The notes below the pieces were generated by a model. It made no database searches and was not told the DNA's origin. It worked only from the letters and a program-made list of their open reading frames with translations. DNA of 64,000 bases from Rubripirellula amarantea (lineage in GTDB: Bacteria > Planctomycetota > Planctomycetia > Pirellulales > Pirellulaceae). The stretch covers positions 248,001 through 312,000 of the forward strand of contig NZ_SJPI01000001.1 of the NCBI RefSeq assembly GCF_007859865.1. The letters run 5' to 3'. Numbering within the stretch: position 1 is the stretch's first letter; each line of letters begins with the position of its first letter. Positions 51,726 to 62,161 of the stretch are shown piece after piece. A program made the position numbers and the translations under genes.

Positions 51726-53006
51726 ATGCGTATCCCTCTGCAAGTTATCATCTGCACCGCTCTCGCTGTTTCCATCGCTGTGCCAGTCCTGTGCCCGGCG
51801 GTCGAGGTTAGCGATGCGAGCAGTTCAAGTGGCGTGAGCATGGCAGCGGACATAACAGTGGGCGGGGCAGTGGACATCGCAGCGGACGGCGCAGTGGACG
51901 GGGCAGTGGACGGGGAGGATAACGATGACCCGCAAACTTACCTAAGAAACTTGATCGCAAAACTCGACGATGACGAGTTTCTAAGTCGGTTGAAAGCTCG
52001 TCAAAGACTTGCCGATCATGCCATGAACTTCGGGATCGACGATTTGAAGCAGGGGCTTCATCATGAATCGATCGAAGTTCGGCTGGCGACCCAAGCGATC
52101 ATTCGCGAGGCCGAACAAGCAAGGCAGGATGAACAACTGCTTCAGTTCATCAATCCCAGAGTTCCAGTTGCTCAGCTCGCGACACCGGGTTGGAATCAAT
52201 TTGCGTCCTGCGCGGGAACCGATTTGCACGCCCGGCGAAGCTATGCGGCCATTTTAAAAAAGTACCCGTTTCTCTTTCGAGCGATGCCGCTGGGGACTTC
52301 CGACAACGAAACAACACTCGATCCGTATCGCTTGGGTGTGGAAGATCAGGATCGGTGGATCATCTTGCTCACCGAACAGATCATTGCGAATCGAATGCCG
52401 GAATCGAATTCGCGAGTCGTTGCTCAATCCAAACGCATCGCGACGGCACTGACTAACACCGCACTCGGCCCTGACACTAGCTTGGCGAAATCCACTCATC
52501 AAAGTTCGGCAATTGTGATCCAACGCTTGATCGGCGTGTGGTTGAACGAGTCCAAACCGGCCCAGCACTGCGACCGTACTCGATTGCTGGTGGCCACACG
52601 TTACCACTGCGACAACGAGGCAGGGGAAATTGCTTCGAGTGTGCTAGCGGATCCTTCGTCGAGCCCATCTGCGGTGGTCACCGCAATGCTGGTCGCGTCA
52701 AAACTAAATCGCAGCGACTTTCACTTTGACTTTTCATCTTTCACCGCCGACACACGAACTGCTCATGTCTGGCAAATGATCGCCGATCGAAAAGTCAAAA
52801 TCCGGACCCAGGTCCGCGACGTTGCGATGGCGTTAAGACTTCACCACCACCACTTTGATCCACGCCAATTTGGCTTTGAACATCTCGAGGCCGATCCGTT
52901 AGTCGGTTTTCGCGACTACAGCCTGGGCTTCACCGATGACGTTTCAAGACACGCAGCTCATCAGCGAGCCGCAGAAGCACTCATTCATCCATCAATGGAC
53001 GATTAA
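51726..53006 (+). CDS. Secreted hypothetical protein with N-terminal low-complexity segment
   Basis: 426 residues from the ATG at 51726, which begins a signal peptide (MRIPLQVIICTALAVSIAVP). A longer in-frame start at 51618 lacks one. A short Ala/Val/Asp/Gly repetitive stretch (AVDIAADGAVDGAVDG, about 55-72) leads to a helical region with HEAT-like character (LIAKLDDDEFLSRLKARQRL, IEVRLATQAIIREA). I do not recognise the rest. The gene runs convergent to the tRNA genes. Confidence 0.55.
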   Translation: MRIPLQVIICTALAVSIAVPVLCPAVEVSDASSSSGVSMAADITVGGAVDIAADGAVDGAVDGEDNDDPQTYLRNLIAKLDDDEFLSRLKARQRLADHAMNFGIDDLKQGLHHESIEVRLATQAIIREAEQARQDEQLLQFINPRVPVAQLATPGWNQFASCAGTDLHARRSYAAILKKYPFLFRAMPLGTSDNETTLDPYRLGVEDQDRWIILLTEQIIANRMPESNSRVVAQSKRIATALTNTALGPDTSLAKSTHQSSAIVIQRLIGVWLNESKPAQHCDRTRLLVATRYHCDNEAGEIASSVLADPSSSPSAVVTAMLVASKLNRSDFHFDFSSFTADTRTAHVWQMIADRKVKIRTQVRDVAMALRLHHHHFDPRQFGFEHLEADPLVGFRDYSLGFTDDVSRHAAHQRAAEALIHPSMDD

Positions 53007-53124
53007 AGGCGATTCATGGCGATCCCCAGACGGTGCCAGCCCGATTGCACGGGCTGCGAAAAACGAATGTCACAGAGACATCCCAATCGCAGCCGGCTGA
53101 CCAAAAGAACGCGAAAAAGAAAAA

Positions 53125-53197
53125 TGAGGGCGCTGGGACTCGAACCCAGGACCAACGGATTAAAAGTCCGTTGCTCTACCGACTGAGCTACGCCCTC
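53125..53197 (-). tRNA. tRNA-Lys (anticodon TTT)
   Basis: Complete 73-base cloverleaf on the minus strand: acceptor GAGGGCG/CGCCCTC with A73, D stem GCTC/GAGC, anticodon stem ACGGA/TCCGT with loop CTTTTAA, T stem CTGGG/CCCAG with TTCGAGT. CCA is not encoded. It lies 39 bp from the tRNA-Ser gene and is likely co-transcribed with it. Confidence 0.96.
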
Positions 53198-53236
53198 GGG
53201 GAGACTCACCGCGGGGTGACGGATAGAGCCAAAAAG

Positions 53237-53325
53237 CGGAGCGGACAGGATTTGAACCTGCGGAACGGTTTGACCCGTTCACCGATTTAGCAAACCGGCG
53301 CTTTCGACCACTCAGCCACCGCTCC
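53237..53325 (-). tRNA. tRNA-Ser (anticodon GCT)
   Basis: An 89-base cloverleaf on the minus strand with acceptor GGAGCGG/CCGCTCC, G73, anticodon loop TTTGCTAAA and the long variable arm typical of tRNA-Ser. CCA is not encoded. Confidence 0.95.
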
Positions 53326-53520
53326 GTGGCCAGACTCAAAGCAAGTCTGGTCGTTGATCGAGTCGAGATTGTGCTGGAAAATGTCCATTTACGCAACCCT
53401 CAACTTTCCAGTCTTTCTGTGGTCTTTAGACTCGCAATGTTGGCACCGGGTTCACCTCGGACATCCGTTGCGGTTAGTTTCTTAGAAGACCGCGAATTTT
53501 GCACCGTCTGAAGCACTTTC

Positions 53521-54522
53521 ATGCCCTCCAGCGTCCCTCCAACCGAACCTCTCCGCGTCGCACCGCCGCCGGGATCGCCACTGGTCACGCACGTTTCTCA
53601 CGCTGCTATGGCAACAAATTTTGTGGTTTTGCTGCCCGAGAACCAATCTCACCAAGTCGAAACGGCTGTCCAAGCACTCGAAAGCCTCGATGACATCGAA
53701 GCCAAGCTAACGGTCTATCGCCCCACCAGCGAAGTCTCTCGGATTAACCAGGGTGGCCAGCAATGGACCAAGGTCTCGGCGGAAACATTTTCGATCATCG
53801 AAAAAGCAATTCTTTGGAGCACCCAAACCAACGGAGCCTTCGATATTTCAGCAGGCCCGCTGATCGAGGCCTGGGGGTTCACTCAGCGCAGCGGACGAAA
53901 ACCGAACCAGGCCCAAATTGAAACCGCTCTTCAGCAGGTCGGATATCAGTTCATTGAATTGGATGTCGACACCCGGCGAGTTCGTTTTGCGAAACCTGGG
54001 ATGTCCATCAACCTTGGAGCCATTGGAAAGGGCGAGGCTTTGGACTGCGTTAAACGCTATTTGATGCACGCTGGCGTCGACGATTTTCTTATCCACGGCG
54101 GCAGCAGCAGCGTCGTGGCTCGCGGCGACCAATTTCCCGGCAGCGAACTGGGCTGGGCCGTCGGGATCGCTCACCCCACCAAACCCAAACATAGACTCGC
54201 CGGGGTATGGCTTAAGAACGCCTCGGTTGCGACCAGCGGAAGCGGCAAGCAGTTCTTTCACCACAAGGGCAAACGCTTTGGTCATGTGATTGACCCGCGG
54301 ACAGGCTATCCCGCAGGTGACCTATTGTCCTTGACTGTTTTGACCAACAGTGCGGCCGATGCCGATGCGATGGCAACCGGATTATTCGTTGCCGGAACCC
54401 CCAGCTTTGAATCAATGCGAACCGCCCCATGGTGGCCAACACTGATCTCGGTGGCCGCTGCAACTCGCCAAGACGAAGTGCAAGTCACCTCGCAAGGAGA
54501 AATCGTCTGGGTGGACGAATGA
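53521..54522 (+). CDS. apbE: FAD:protein FMN transferase
   Basis: 333 residues. Family motifs: SHAAMATNFVV near the start, FDISAGPLIEAWGF, INLGAIGKGEALD (FAD-binding), FLIHGGSSSVVARG, ATSGSGKQFF, HVIDPRTGYPAG, and NSAADADAMATGLFV with metal-binding Asp and Thr. It links FMN covalently to Thr/Ser of target proteins such as NqrB/NqrC and RnfD/RnfG. No signal peptide or lipobox is visible, unlike many ApbE proteins, so this form may act in the cytoplasm or use an upstream start not seen here. No obvious flavin target is encoded nearby. Confidence 0.9.
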   Translation: MPSSVPPTEPLRVAPPPGSPLVTHVSHAAMATNFVVLLPENQSHQVETAVQALESLDDIEAKLTVYRPTSEVSRINQGGQQWTKVSAETFSIIEKAILWSTQTNGAFDISAGPLIEAWGFTQRSGRKPNQAQIETALQQVGYQFIELDVDTRRVRFAKPGMSINLGAIGKGEALDCVKRYLMHAGVDDFLIHGGSSSVVARGDQFPGSELGWAVGIAHPTKPKHRLAGVWLKNASVATSGSGKQFFHHKGKRFGHVIDPRTGYPAGDLLSLTVLTNSAADADAMATGLFVAGTPSFESMRTAPWWPTLISVAAATRQDEVQVTSQGEIVWVDE

Positions 54523-54524
54523 AA

Positions 54525-54550
54525 AACGGCACTCGTTACCGAGTGCCGTT
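54525..54550. terminator. Bidirectional terminator between apbE and gltD
   Basis: A perfect eleven-base stem AACGGCACTCG / CGAGTGCCGTT with loop TTAC, preceded by AAAA and followed by T. It sits directly after the apbE stop and about 30 bp after the gltD stop on the other strand. Confidence 0.85.
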
Positions 54551-54582
54551 TGATGCCTTTCGCAGGGTTACTTAATGCAGGG

Positions 54583-56088
54583 CTAGACGCCGACTTCCAT
54601 CGAAGTGCCCATCGTTTGGCCGGGTGCCGGCAGGTTGCTGTGACCTTCAAGGTAGATATCGATCGCACGAGCCGCACCGCGGCCTTCGTTGATCGCCCAC
54701 ACCACCAAGCTTTGTCCGCGGCGGCAATCGCCTGCCGCAAACACGCCTTCGATGTTGGTCGTGAACTTACCGTGAACCGCTTGGAAGTTGCTGCGTGGAT
54801 CGACTTCCAATCCCAACGATTCAGCAACGTACTGCTCGGGACCCAGGAAACCCATCGCTAACAAAATAAGCTGAGCGGGCCAAACCTTTTCGCTTCCTTC
54901 GACTTCCGACATCGCCCAACCGCCGTCGTCTTTACGCGTCCAGGCAACATTGACGGTCTTGATACCGCTCAGGTTTCCGTCTTCGTCTTTCAGGAATTCC
55001 TTACTGAGAATCTGGTACTCACGAGGATCCTTTCCAAACTTCGCTTCGGCTTCTTCGTGGCCATAGTCCACGCGGAATACGCGAGGCCACTCTGGCCACG
55101 GGTTATCAGGCGAACGATCTTCGGGTGGCTTTGGCAATAATTCAAAGTTCACCAAACTGCGGCAGCCATGACGAAGCGACGTGCCAATGCAGTCGGTTCC
55201 CGTGTCACCACCGCCGATGACGATCACATCCTTGCCTTCGGCACTGATGAAACCGTCCTCTAGCGATTCGTTGTGAACCATTTGGCGAGTGTTGGCAGTC
55301 AAGAACTCCATCGCGAAATGAACGCCCTTGGCATCCCGATTATCAATCGGCAAGTCACGAGGCTTCGTTGCACCACAGGCAAGCAGAACGGCGTCGAAAT
55401 CCTTCTGCAAATCGGATGGCTGGATATCCTTGCCGACATTCACCCCCGTTACGAACGTGATCCCTTCGGCAGTCATCTTGTCGACTCGACGTTGGACGGC
55501 TTCCTTGGACAATTTCATGTTAGGAATGCCGTATTGCAACAAACCACCGATGCGGTTGGCTCGTTCGTACACGGTGACCAAGTGCCCAGCTTGATTCAGT
55601 TGGTCAGCAGCCGCCAACCCCGACGGACCACTACCGACGATGGCAACCTTTTTGCCGGTTCGATCTTCCGGTGCTTTAGCGACGATCCAACCTTCTTCCC
55701 AAGCACGATCAACAATCGCATTTTCGATATTCTTGATCGTCACGGGCGGATTGGTGATTCCCAAAACGCAAGCGCCTTCGCACGGGGCAGGGCAGGTGCG
55801 TCCGGTAAACTCCGGGAAGTTGTTGGTCTTATGCAACCGTTCAATCGCTTCTTTCCAACGGTTGTTGTAGACCAAGTCATTCCACTCGGGAATCAAATTA
55901 TCGATCGGACATCCGGTCGTCGATTGGCAAAACGGCACGCCGCAATCCATGCACCTTGCGCCTTGCTCTTTAAGCTGCTCGACGCGTGGTTCAGTGTAGA
56001 TTTCGTCGTAGTCGTTGATGCGAACAACTGGCAGACGCCATGGCACTTTTTTGCGGTCAAATTCTTTGAATCCGGTGGGCTTGCCCAT
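54583..56088 (-). CDS. gltD: Glutamate synthase small subunit
   Basis: 501 residues. The N-terminal Fe-S domain has [21 protein letters not shown] and [13 protein letters not shown] site [11 protein letters not shown] (about 151-161) and NAD(P)H site [10 protein letters not shown] (about 290-299) are clear, and the C-terminal [19 protein letters not shown] is typical. The subunit passes electrons from NAD(P)H to the large subunit. It follows gltB by 61 bp on the same strand; a bidirectional terminator follows. Confidence 0.96.
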   Translation of the reverse strand: MGKPTGFKEFDRKKVPWRLPVVRINDYDEIYTEPRVEQLKEQGARCMDCGVPFCQSTTGCPIDNLIPEWNDLVYNNRWKEAIERLHKTNNFPEFTGRTCPAPCEGACVLGITNPPVTIKNIENAIVDRAWEEGWIVAKAPEDRTGKKVAIVGSGPSGLAAADQLNQAGHLVTVYERANRIGGLLQYGIPNMKLSKEAVQRRVDKMTAEGITFVTGVNVGKDIQPSDLQKDFDAVLLACGATKPRDLPIDNRDAKGVHFAMEFLTANTRQMVHNESLEDGFISAEGKDVIVIGGGDTGTDCIGTSLRHGCRSLVNFELLPKPPEDRSPDNPWPEWPRVFRVDYGHEEAEAKFGKDPREYQILSKEFLKDEDGNLSGIKTVNVAWTRKDDGGWAMSEVEGSEKVWPAQLILLAMGFLGPEQYVAESLGLEVDPRSNFQAVHGKFTTNIEGVFAAGDCRRGQSLVVWAINEGRGAARAIDIYLEGHSNLPAPGQTMGTSMEVGV

Positions 56089-56149
56089 GATGTTGTCTCG
56101 TTGGTTGGGAAGTGTAAATGGCTATGTATTAAGTCAATGAAACAACGGG

Positions 56150-59100
56150 CTATACCGCTGCGGCTTGCTTTTCTTTCATCTCTAACAGCACTCGCTTGTA
56201 GTCGATTGGCATGACCTTGACGCACTTGGCAAGGAAGCCTGACCAATCTTCCAAAACGCGAGCAGCTTGCTGGCTGCCAGTGAACTCAAGATGCTTTTGG
56301 ATGAGTTCTTTGACATCGGCTTCTTCCTCGGGCGAATCAATTTTCTCCAGAGCGATCGTTGCCAAGTTGCAGTTCAAGCTGAAGTCGCCGTCCTCATCGA
56401 GCACGTACGCGATTCCGCCAGACATCCCGGCAGCGAAGTTGCGTCCGGTTTTGCCCAGACAAACCACGCGTCCGCCAGTCATGTACTCGCAACCATGATC
56501 ACCCAGACCTTCAACCACGGTCTTAGCACCACTATTGCGAACGCAGAAACGTTCGGCAGCGCGACCGTTGAAGTACGCCTCGCCGCTTGTTGCACCATAC
56601 AGGCACACATTTCCGACAAGAATGTTGTCCTCGGGTTTGAACGTGCTTTCCTTAGGTGGCTTGACGACGATTCGGCCGCCTGACAATCCCTTGCCGACGT
56701 AATCATTCGCATCACCTTCAAGATTGATCATCACGCCGTGAGCTAAGAAAGCCCCCAAGCTCTGACCCGCCGAACCATTAAGCTCGATCCGAATCGTGTC
56801 GTCAGGTAAGCCCGCTTGCCCATACTTCTTGGCTACTTCGTTACTCAAGATCGTACCGACGGTGCGGTTGATGTTGATGATCGGCGACTCGATCACAACA
56901 CGCTCGCCGTTTTCGATCGCGGGCTTGGCTGCATCGAGCAACTTGGTCATGTCAAGCGACAACTCCAACCCGTGATCCTGGGCCATGCTACAAATCACAC
57001 CCACGTTTTCGTGCGCGCGATGGGCTGGCATCAAAACCTTGGTCAAATCAAGCCCGTCGGCTTTCCAGTGCTTAATCGCAGCATCAGTCTTCAACAAATC
57101 ACTACGTCCGACCATTTCGTCGATCGTGCGAACTCCAAGCTTGGCCATGATTCGCCGAGCTTCCTCAGCCACCATGAACAAGTAGTTGACCACGTGCTCT
57201 GGCTTACCAGTGAACATTTTGCGTAGGTCGGGGTCCTGCGTCGCGATGCCGACCGGGCATGTGTTCAAGTGACACTTCCGCATCATGATGCATCCCAGCG
57301 TTACTAATGGGGCGGTCGAAAAACCAAACTCTTCGGCTCCCAAAAGCGCTGCTATCACCATGTCACGGCCAGTCTTCAATCCACCATCGGTTTGCAAGAC
57401 GACTCGCGAACGAAGATCATTCAGAACCAGAACTTGGTGGGTCTCGGCGATACCGAGTTCCCATGGCAGTCCCGCGTGCTTAATGCTCGTCAACGGCGAC
57501 GCTCCCGTCCCGCCGGTGTCACCGGAGATCAAAATGTGATCCGCGTGAGCCTTCGCAACACCCGATGCAATCACACCGACGCCAACCTCGGAAACCAGCT
57601 TCACGCTGATGCGAGCCGCACGGTTTGCATTCTTCAAATCGTGGATGAGCTGCGCCAAATCCTCGATCGAATAAATGTCGTGGTGAGGAGGCGGGCTGAT
57701 CAATCCCACACCCGGAGTGCTGTAACGGATATTGGCGATGTATTGGTCGACCTTCTTGCCCGGCAATTCTCCACCCTCACCAGGCTTAGCACCTTGCGAG
57801 ATCTTGATTTGAATTTCGTCAGCATTGGTCAAGTAGTCAATCGTGACACCAAAACGACCTGATGCGACTTGCTTGATCGCACTTCGTTTTGAATCACCGT
57901 TTTCCATCGGCTTGAACCGAACGGGATCTTCGCCACCTTCGCCGGTGTTGGACTTGCCGCCCAAGCGGTTCATTGCAACGGCGAGTGTCTCGTGCGACTC
58001 TGCACTGATACTGCCAAGAGACATCGCGCCGGTGCAGAACCGCTTGACGATGTCTTTGGCTGGTTGAACTTCATCCAGGGGAATCGCTTTGACATCGTCA
58101 AAGTTAAAGTCCAACAATCCACGCAGAGTGCATCGATTCTTGTTGTCCTGGTTGATCGTGTGAGCGAACTTCCAGTAGGCGTCTTCGTTGTTGTTGCGAG
58201 CGGCAACCTGCAAACTTGAAATCGACTCCGGGGTCCAGGCGTGCTTTTCGCCTTCGGCTCGCCAATGGAATTCACCCAAGTTGGGAAGCTGAGCAAGCTT
58301 GTCGTCGACTTTGTTGGGGTAACCCAGTTCATGGCGACGCATCGTTTCTTCCGCCAAGATATCGAAGGACACTCCTTGAATGCGGCTAGCCGTGCCGACG
58401 AAGCATTTGTCGATCACTTCGTCACGCAGCCCCAAGGCTTCGAAGATCTGGGCACCCTTGTAAGATTGCAGCGTGCTAATGCCCATCTTGGCCATGACTT
58501 TCAGCATGCCCTTGGCAACACTCTTTCGATACGCAGCCACGATCTTGTCGTCGTCAAGTGATTCGGCCAGCAACCCATCGCGGCGTGATTGCCAAAGCGA
58601 CTCAAAAGCCAAGTACGGGTTGATGGCATCTACGCCATAGCCCACCAACAAGCAGTGGTGGTGAACTTCACGAGCCTCGCCGGTTTCTACAACCAGACCA
58701 ATTCGGGTGCGTTTCGCCTGTGCCACCAAGTGATGATGAACCGCTCCGGTTGCCAACAAAACCGAAACGGGTACACGATCGTGACTGATTTCACGATCGC
58801 TAAGCACGACGATTTGGATACCGGCATCGGCAGCCGCTTCGGCTTCTTGGCAGATACGATCAAGAGTCTTCTGGAGACCGGCTTTGCCTTCGCTGCGAGG
58901 GAAGGTGATGTCGATCGTGACCGAGTGCCAGCCCGCATAATCAATATGCTTCAAAGCGGCAATTTCTTCGTTGGTCAAAATGGGATGATCAACCAACAGG
59001 CGGTGACAATGCTCTGGCGTTGCTTCAAGCAGGTTTTGCTCGGGGCCGATGTAGCACTCCAGCGACATGATCACTTCTTCACGAATCGAGTCAATCGCCG

Positions 59101-60757
59101 GGTTGGTCACCTGGGCGAACAACTGCTTGAAGTAGTCATAGATCATTCGCGGCTTGTCGGACAAACACGCCAACGCACTGTCGTTCCCCATCGATCCAAC
59201 CGGGTCACGCAATTGTTCGATCAACGGGCGGAGCATGAACTTCATCGTTTCGGCGGTGTAACCAAACGCCTGCATTCGCGGCAAAAGTGAATCGCCGTCA
59301 AAGCCGTGACCCTCGGCTTCAGGGTGCAAGTCGGCCAAGCGGATGCGTTGATCCTTTAGCCACGCGCCGTATGGCTTCTTCGATGCGAAATCGCTCTTGA
59401 GTTCTTCGTCAGGAATCAATCGACCTTGTTCGAAGTCGATCAAGAACATTTTGCCAGGCTGCAAACGTCCCTTGGACGCCACAATCGCTGGATCAACTGG
59501 CAATACACCCACCTCTGACCCCATGATCACACGATCGTCTTTGGTGATGTAATAACGACTCGGTCGAAGTCCATTTCGGTCTAAGGTCGCACCAATGTAA
59601 TGCCCATCGGTAAACACGATCGAAGCGGGACCATCCCACGGCTCCATCATGCATGAGAAGTACTCATAGAAGGCTCGCTTCTCTTCGTCCATCGTGTCGT
59701 GCTTCTGCCACGCTTCGGGCACCATCATCATGATGGCTTCTTGCAATGTCCGACCGTTCATCAGCAAGAATTCAAGCACGTTATCAAACGAACCCGAATC
59801 GCTGCAGTGTGGTTCGACGACGGGAAACAACTTCTGCAGATCGTCGCCAAACAGCTCGCTCTTGGCTGACCCCTGACGAGCACGCATCCAGTTCTTATTA
59901 CCGCGAAGCGTATTGATTTCGCCGTTGTGACTCATGAAACGAAGCGGCTGAGCACGATCCCAACTCGGGAACGTATTGGTCGAGAACCGACTATGCACCA
60001 TCGCCAAGTGAGTTTCAAAATCTTCGTCGCGAAGGTCAGGGTAGTACGGCAACACTTGTGCTGGCGTCAGCATGCCCTTGTAGATAATGACCTTCGTGCT
60101 GAGCGAACAAATGTAAAACACAAGCGCTTGCTTGAGAGTATCGCTACCGCGAAGGGCGTGGCTGGCCTGCTTGTGAATCATGTACAGCTTGCGATCAAAA
60201 GCATCACCTTCGATGCCATCGGCTGCAGCGACAAACAACTGTTCGATCACGGGTTCACTTGCGCGAGCGGTTGGGCCTACATCGGCAAGGTCTGTTTCCT
60301 GAGGGACATCGCGCCATCCCAAGAATGTCTGCCCGCAATCCTTGACCAACTTCTCGATCACTTCCTTGCAATGCGCGCGTTCCTTTTCGTCACGTGGCAG
60401 AAACACATTGCCAGCGGCAAATTTACCTGGTTCAGGCAGATCAACACCGAGGTCTGACTTCGCAACTTTGCGCAAAAACTTGTGAGGTAGTCCACACATG
60501 ATCCCGCTGCCGTCGCCGGTGTTGGGTTCACACCCGCAAGCGCCGCGGTGATCCATCGCGATCAAAATCTTGTCAGCGTCAAGGACGTTCTGGTGACTTG
60601 GCTTTCCCTTGATGTGAGCGATGAAACCGACACCACAGGCGTCCTTTTCAAATTCAGGATCGTAAAGACCCTGGGCAGGTGGCAAATGCATCAGCGGCTG
60701 CGCTAGCGGCAGTTGCGGAAGAACCTGTTCAGGCGACTGGCGGAGGATGTCATTCAT
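56150..60757 (-). CDS. gltB: Glutamate synthase large subunit
   Basis: 1,535 residues. Residues 1-40 are a propeptide; cleavage before Cys41 (DACGVGF) yields the N-terminal nucleophile of the glutaminase domain. The amidotransferase domain (GDGSGIMCG, DRNGLRPSRYY) is followed by the central domain, the FMN-binding synthase domain (GEGGEDPVRF, ISGDTGGTGASPL), the 3Fe-4S site CIMMRKCHLNTCPVG and a C-terminal Gly-rich beta-helix (GGRIVVKPP). It converts glutamine and 2-oxoglutarate to two glutamates. With gltD it forms an operon preceded by a LysR regulator. ATG start with GGAAAACCCC upstream. Confidence 0.97.
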   Translation of the reverse strand: MNDILRQSPEQVLPQLPLAQPLMHLPPAQGLYDPEFEKDACGVGFIAHIKGKPSHQNVLDADKILIAMDHRGACGCEPNTGDGSGIMCGLPHKFLRKVAKSDLGVDLPEPGKFAAGNVFLPRDEKERAHCKEVIEKLVKDCGQTFLGWRDVPQETDLADVGPTARASEPVIEQLFVAAADGIEGDAFDRKLYMIHKQASHALRGSDTLKQALVFYICSLSTKVIIYKGMLTPAQVLPYYPDLRDEDFETHLAMVHSRFSTNTFPSWDRAQPLRFMSHNGEINTLRGNKNWMRARQGSAKSELFGDDLQKLFPVVEPHCSDSGSFDNVLEFLLMNGRTLQEAIMMMVPEAWQKHDTMDEEKRAFYEYFSCMMEPWDGPASIVFTDGHYIGATLDRNGLRPSRYYITKDDRVIMGSEVGVLPVDPAIVASKGRLQPGKMFLIDFEQGRLIPDEELKSDFASKKPYGAWLKDQRIRLADLHPEAEGHGFDGDSLLPRMQAFGYTAETMKFMLRPLIEQLRDPVGSMGNDSALACLSDKPRMIYDYFKQLFAQVTNPAIDSIREEVIMSLECYIGPEQNLLEATPEHCHRLLVDHPILTNEEIAALKHIDYAGWHSVTIDITFPRSEGKAGLQKTLDRICQEAEAAADAGIQIVVLSDREISHDRVPVSVLLATGAVHHHLVAQAKRTRIGLVVETGEAREVHHHCLLVGYGVDAINPYLAFESLWQSRRDGLLAESLDDDKIVAAYRKSVAKGMLKVMAKMGISTLQSYKGAQIFEALGLRDEVIDKCFVGTASRIQGVSFDILAEETMRRHELGYPNKVDDKLAQLPNLGEFHWRAEGEKHAWTPESISSLQVAARNNNEDAYWKFAHTINQDNKNRCTLRGLLDFNFDDVKAIPLDEVQPAKDIVKRFCTGAMSLGSISAESHETLAVAMNRLGGKSNTGEGGEDPVRFKPMENGDSKRSAIKQVASGRFGVTIDYLTNADEIQIKISQGAKPGEGGELPGKKVDQYIANIRYSTPGVGLISPPPHHDIYSIEDLAQLIHDLKNANRAARISVKLVSEVGVGVIASGVAKAHADHILISGDTGGTGASPLTSIKHAGLPWELGIAETHQVLVLNDLRSRVVLQTDGGLKTGRDMVIAALLGAEEFGFSTAPLVTLGCIMMRKCHLNTCPVGIATQDPDLRKMFTGKPEHVVNYLFMVAEEARRIMAKLGVRTIDEMVGRSDLLKTDAAIKHWKADGLDLTKVLMPAHRAHENVGVICSMAQDHGLELSLDMTKLLDAAKPAIENGERVVIESPIININRTVGTILSNEVAKKYGQAGLPDDTIRIELNGSAGQSLGAFLAHGVMINLEGDANDYVGKGLSGGRIVVKPPKESTFKPEDNILVGNVCLYGATSGEAYFNGRAAERFCVRNSGAKTVVEGLGDHGCEYMTGGRVVCLGKTGRNFAAGMSGGIAYVLDEDGDFSLNCNLATIALEKIDSPEEEADVKELIQKHLEFTGSQQAARVLEDWSGFLAKCVKVMPIDYKRVLLEMKEKQAAAV

Positions 60758-60859
60758 AGGGGTTTTCCTAACTTCTTACTGACAAGTATTCGGTATTGAG
60801 TTGGTGTTCGATAATTGAATTGGCCGCGGGGCGGATTCAGGCGGTCGCGGGCAATCGAC

Positions 60860-61849
60860 TCATGCGATCACCGACGCTTGTTTTGGATCGGGTGATCCAC
60901 CGGCACTGTTGGCGGGAGGGTCACTGTGCTGCTTCTTGTTTCCGGACTTCTGCTTGCTTTCCGAAGTGATCGGACGGCCTAACAACAGCGAAGCGAACTC
61001 ACTAGCCACTTCGCTCAATCGTCCCGACCGACGAAAAATGATTCCCAGGGGTCGGGTCATTCGCAATTCACGGCAAGGCACCACCCTCAGTGACCCCGTC
61101 GCCGTTTCGCGCCGAACCGCCGCCTCAGGCAAAACGCCGATGCCACGATTAGCTTGGATCGCCCGAATCATGGAATCCGCATTGTCGAACTCCATTCGGA
61201 CGTCCACTTCCACACCGGCCTCGGACATGAAACGGTCGATCTCCTGACGCAGCAAAAGCCGTCGATCGAAACCGATCATTTCCATTCCGCTCAGTTGCGA
61301 TAACCGAACCTCGCGGCAATCCGCTAACGGGTGCTTGTCACTGCAAACCAACTTCACCGGCTCAAGTTGCCAGTCGATGCACTGAATTGACTTGGAGTTC
61401 CGCGGGTAGCTTACCAAACCAAAGTCCACTTCGCCTTCGGTAACCATCTCAATCACTCGGTCCACAGGACCAAACTGAGATCGAACATCCACGCCGGGGT
61501 GCAACCGAGCAAACACCTCAGTCGCCTCAGGCATGTAGCTCAAACCCACCGAAACGATGCTGCCGATGGTGACTTGCCCCGACAAACGCTTACGGATGCT
61601 GCGAACCTCGTCCTCGAGCCGTTGATAGCTACGCAGGATTCCTCGAACGCCTCGCAAATAGGCCAGGCCCTCGGCAGTCAGCAAAAGCGGCCGTTTGGAA
61701 CGGTCGATAAGCGTTACTTCCAAGCACTCTTCAAGCTGGGCAATCGACTGACTCGCAGCCCCTTGAGTCAAGCCGTGAGCGGCCGCAGCCCGGGAAAAGC
61801 TTCGTTGATCGGCAATCGTACAGAAAAGTTCGAGCGTGCGAAGGTGCAA
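60860..61849 (-). CDS. LysR-family transcriptional regulator, probable regulator of gltBD
   Basis: 329 residues with a TTG start; a stop codon lies in frame four codons upstream and AAGAGG lies five bases before TTG, so the start is firm. The winged HTH (residues 1-60: LELFCTIADQRSFSRAAAAHGLTQGAASQSIAQLE) is followed by a linker helix and a substrate-binding domain with the usual two lobes. The tail after about 290 is polar and low-complexity. It is immediately upstream of gltB on the same strand. GltC, a LysR protein, regulates gltAB in Bacillus, so regulation of gltBD is likely by analogy; the effector is unknown. Confidence 0.9.
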   Translation of the reverse strand: MHLRTLELFCTIADQRSFSRAAAAHGLTQGAASQSIAQLEECLEVTLIDRSKRPLLLTAEGLAYLRGVRGILRSYQRLEDEVRSIRKRLSGQVTIGSIVSVGLSYMPEATEVFARLHPGVDVRSQFGPVDRVIEMVTEGEVDFGLVSYPRNSKSIQCIDWQLEPVKLVCSDKHPLADCREVRLSQLSGMEMIGFDRRLLLRQEIDRFMSEAGVEVDVRMEFDNADSMIRAIQANRGIGVLPEAAVRRETATGSLRVVPCRELRMTRPLGIIFRRSGRLSEVASEFASLLLGRPITSESKQKSGNKKQHSDPPANSAGGSPDPKQASVIA

Positions 61850-61862
61850 CGCAGCCTCTTAG

Positions 61863-61879
61863 TATTAACATCACTAATA
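61863..61879. promoter_or_regulatory. LysR-type T-N11-A palindrome before the LysR gene
   Basis: TATTA-N7-TAATA, a perfect interrupted palindrome, 14-30 bases upstream of the TTG start. LysR regulators bind T-N11-A palindromes and often repress their own genes. The location suggests autoregulation. Confidence 0.4.
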
Positions 61880-62044
61880 GAGCCATCCCTAACATCAAAT
61901 CCGTCGATCGACAGAGTAGATACTTCCACCGTAAGCGTCAAGTCTCTCGCTCCATCGCAGCGTCGACCGTCCCTTTGAGCCCCATTCTTTGCCAGCAATA
62001 GCACCGGCATGACCACTCCGACAGCGGACGCCCGGCCCGGCTTC

Positions 62045-62096
62045 GCCGAACAGTCTCGCCGAACAGTCTCGCCGAACAGTCTCGCCGAACAGTCTC
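62045..62096. repeat. 13-bp tandem repeat, four perfect copies
   Basis: Four exact copies of GCCGAACAGTCTC. Frame is lost at each copy, so it cannot encode a repeated peptide. Slippage-type expansion. Confidence 0.92.
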
Positions 62097-62161
62097 GCCA
62101 ATCACGCGGGCCCCCAAAATATCGCGATCGCTACAAAGTTGCCCCCGAAGCACTCGCGAGA

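Noticed and set aside
53033-53588. Several short frames across the tRNA region
   Set aside because: They overlap tRNA-Lys and tRNA-Ser, which fully explain the sequence.
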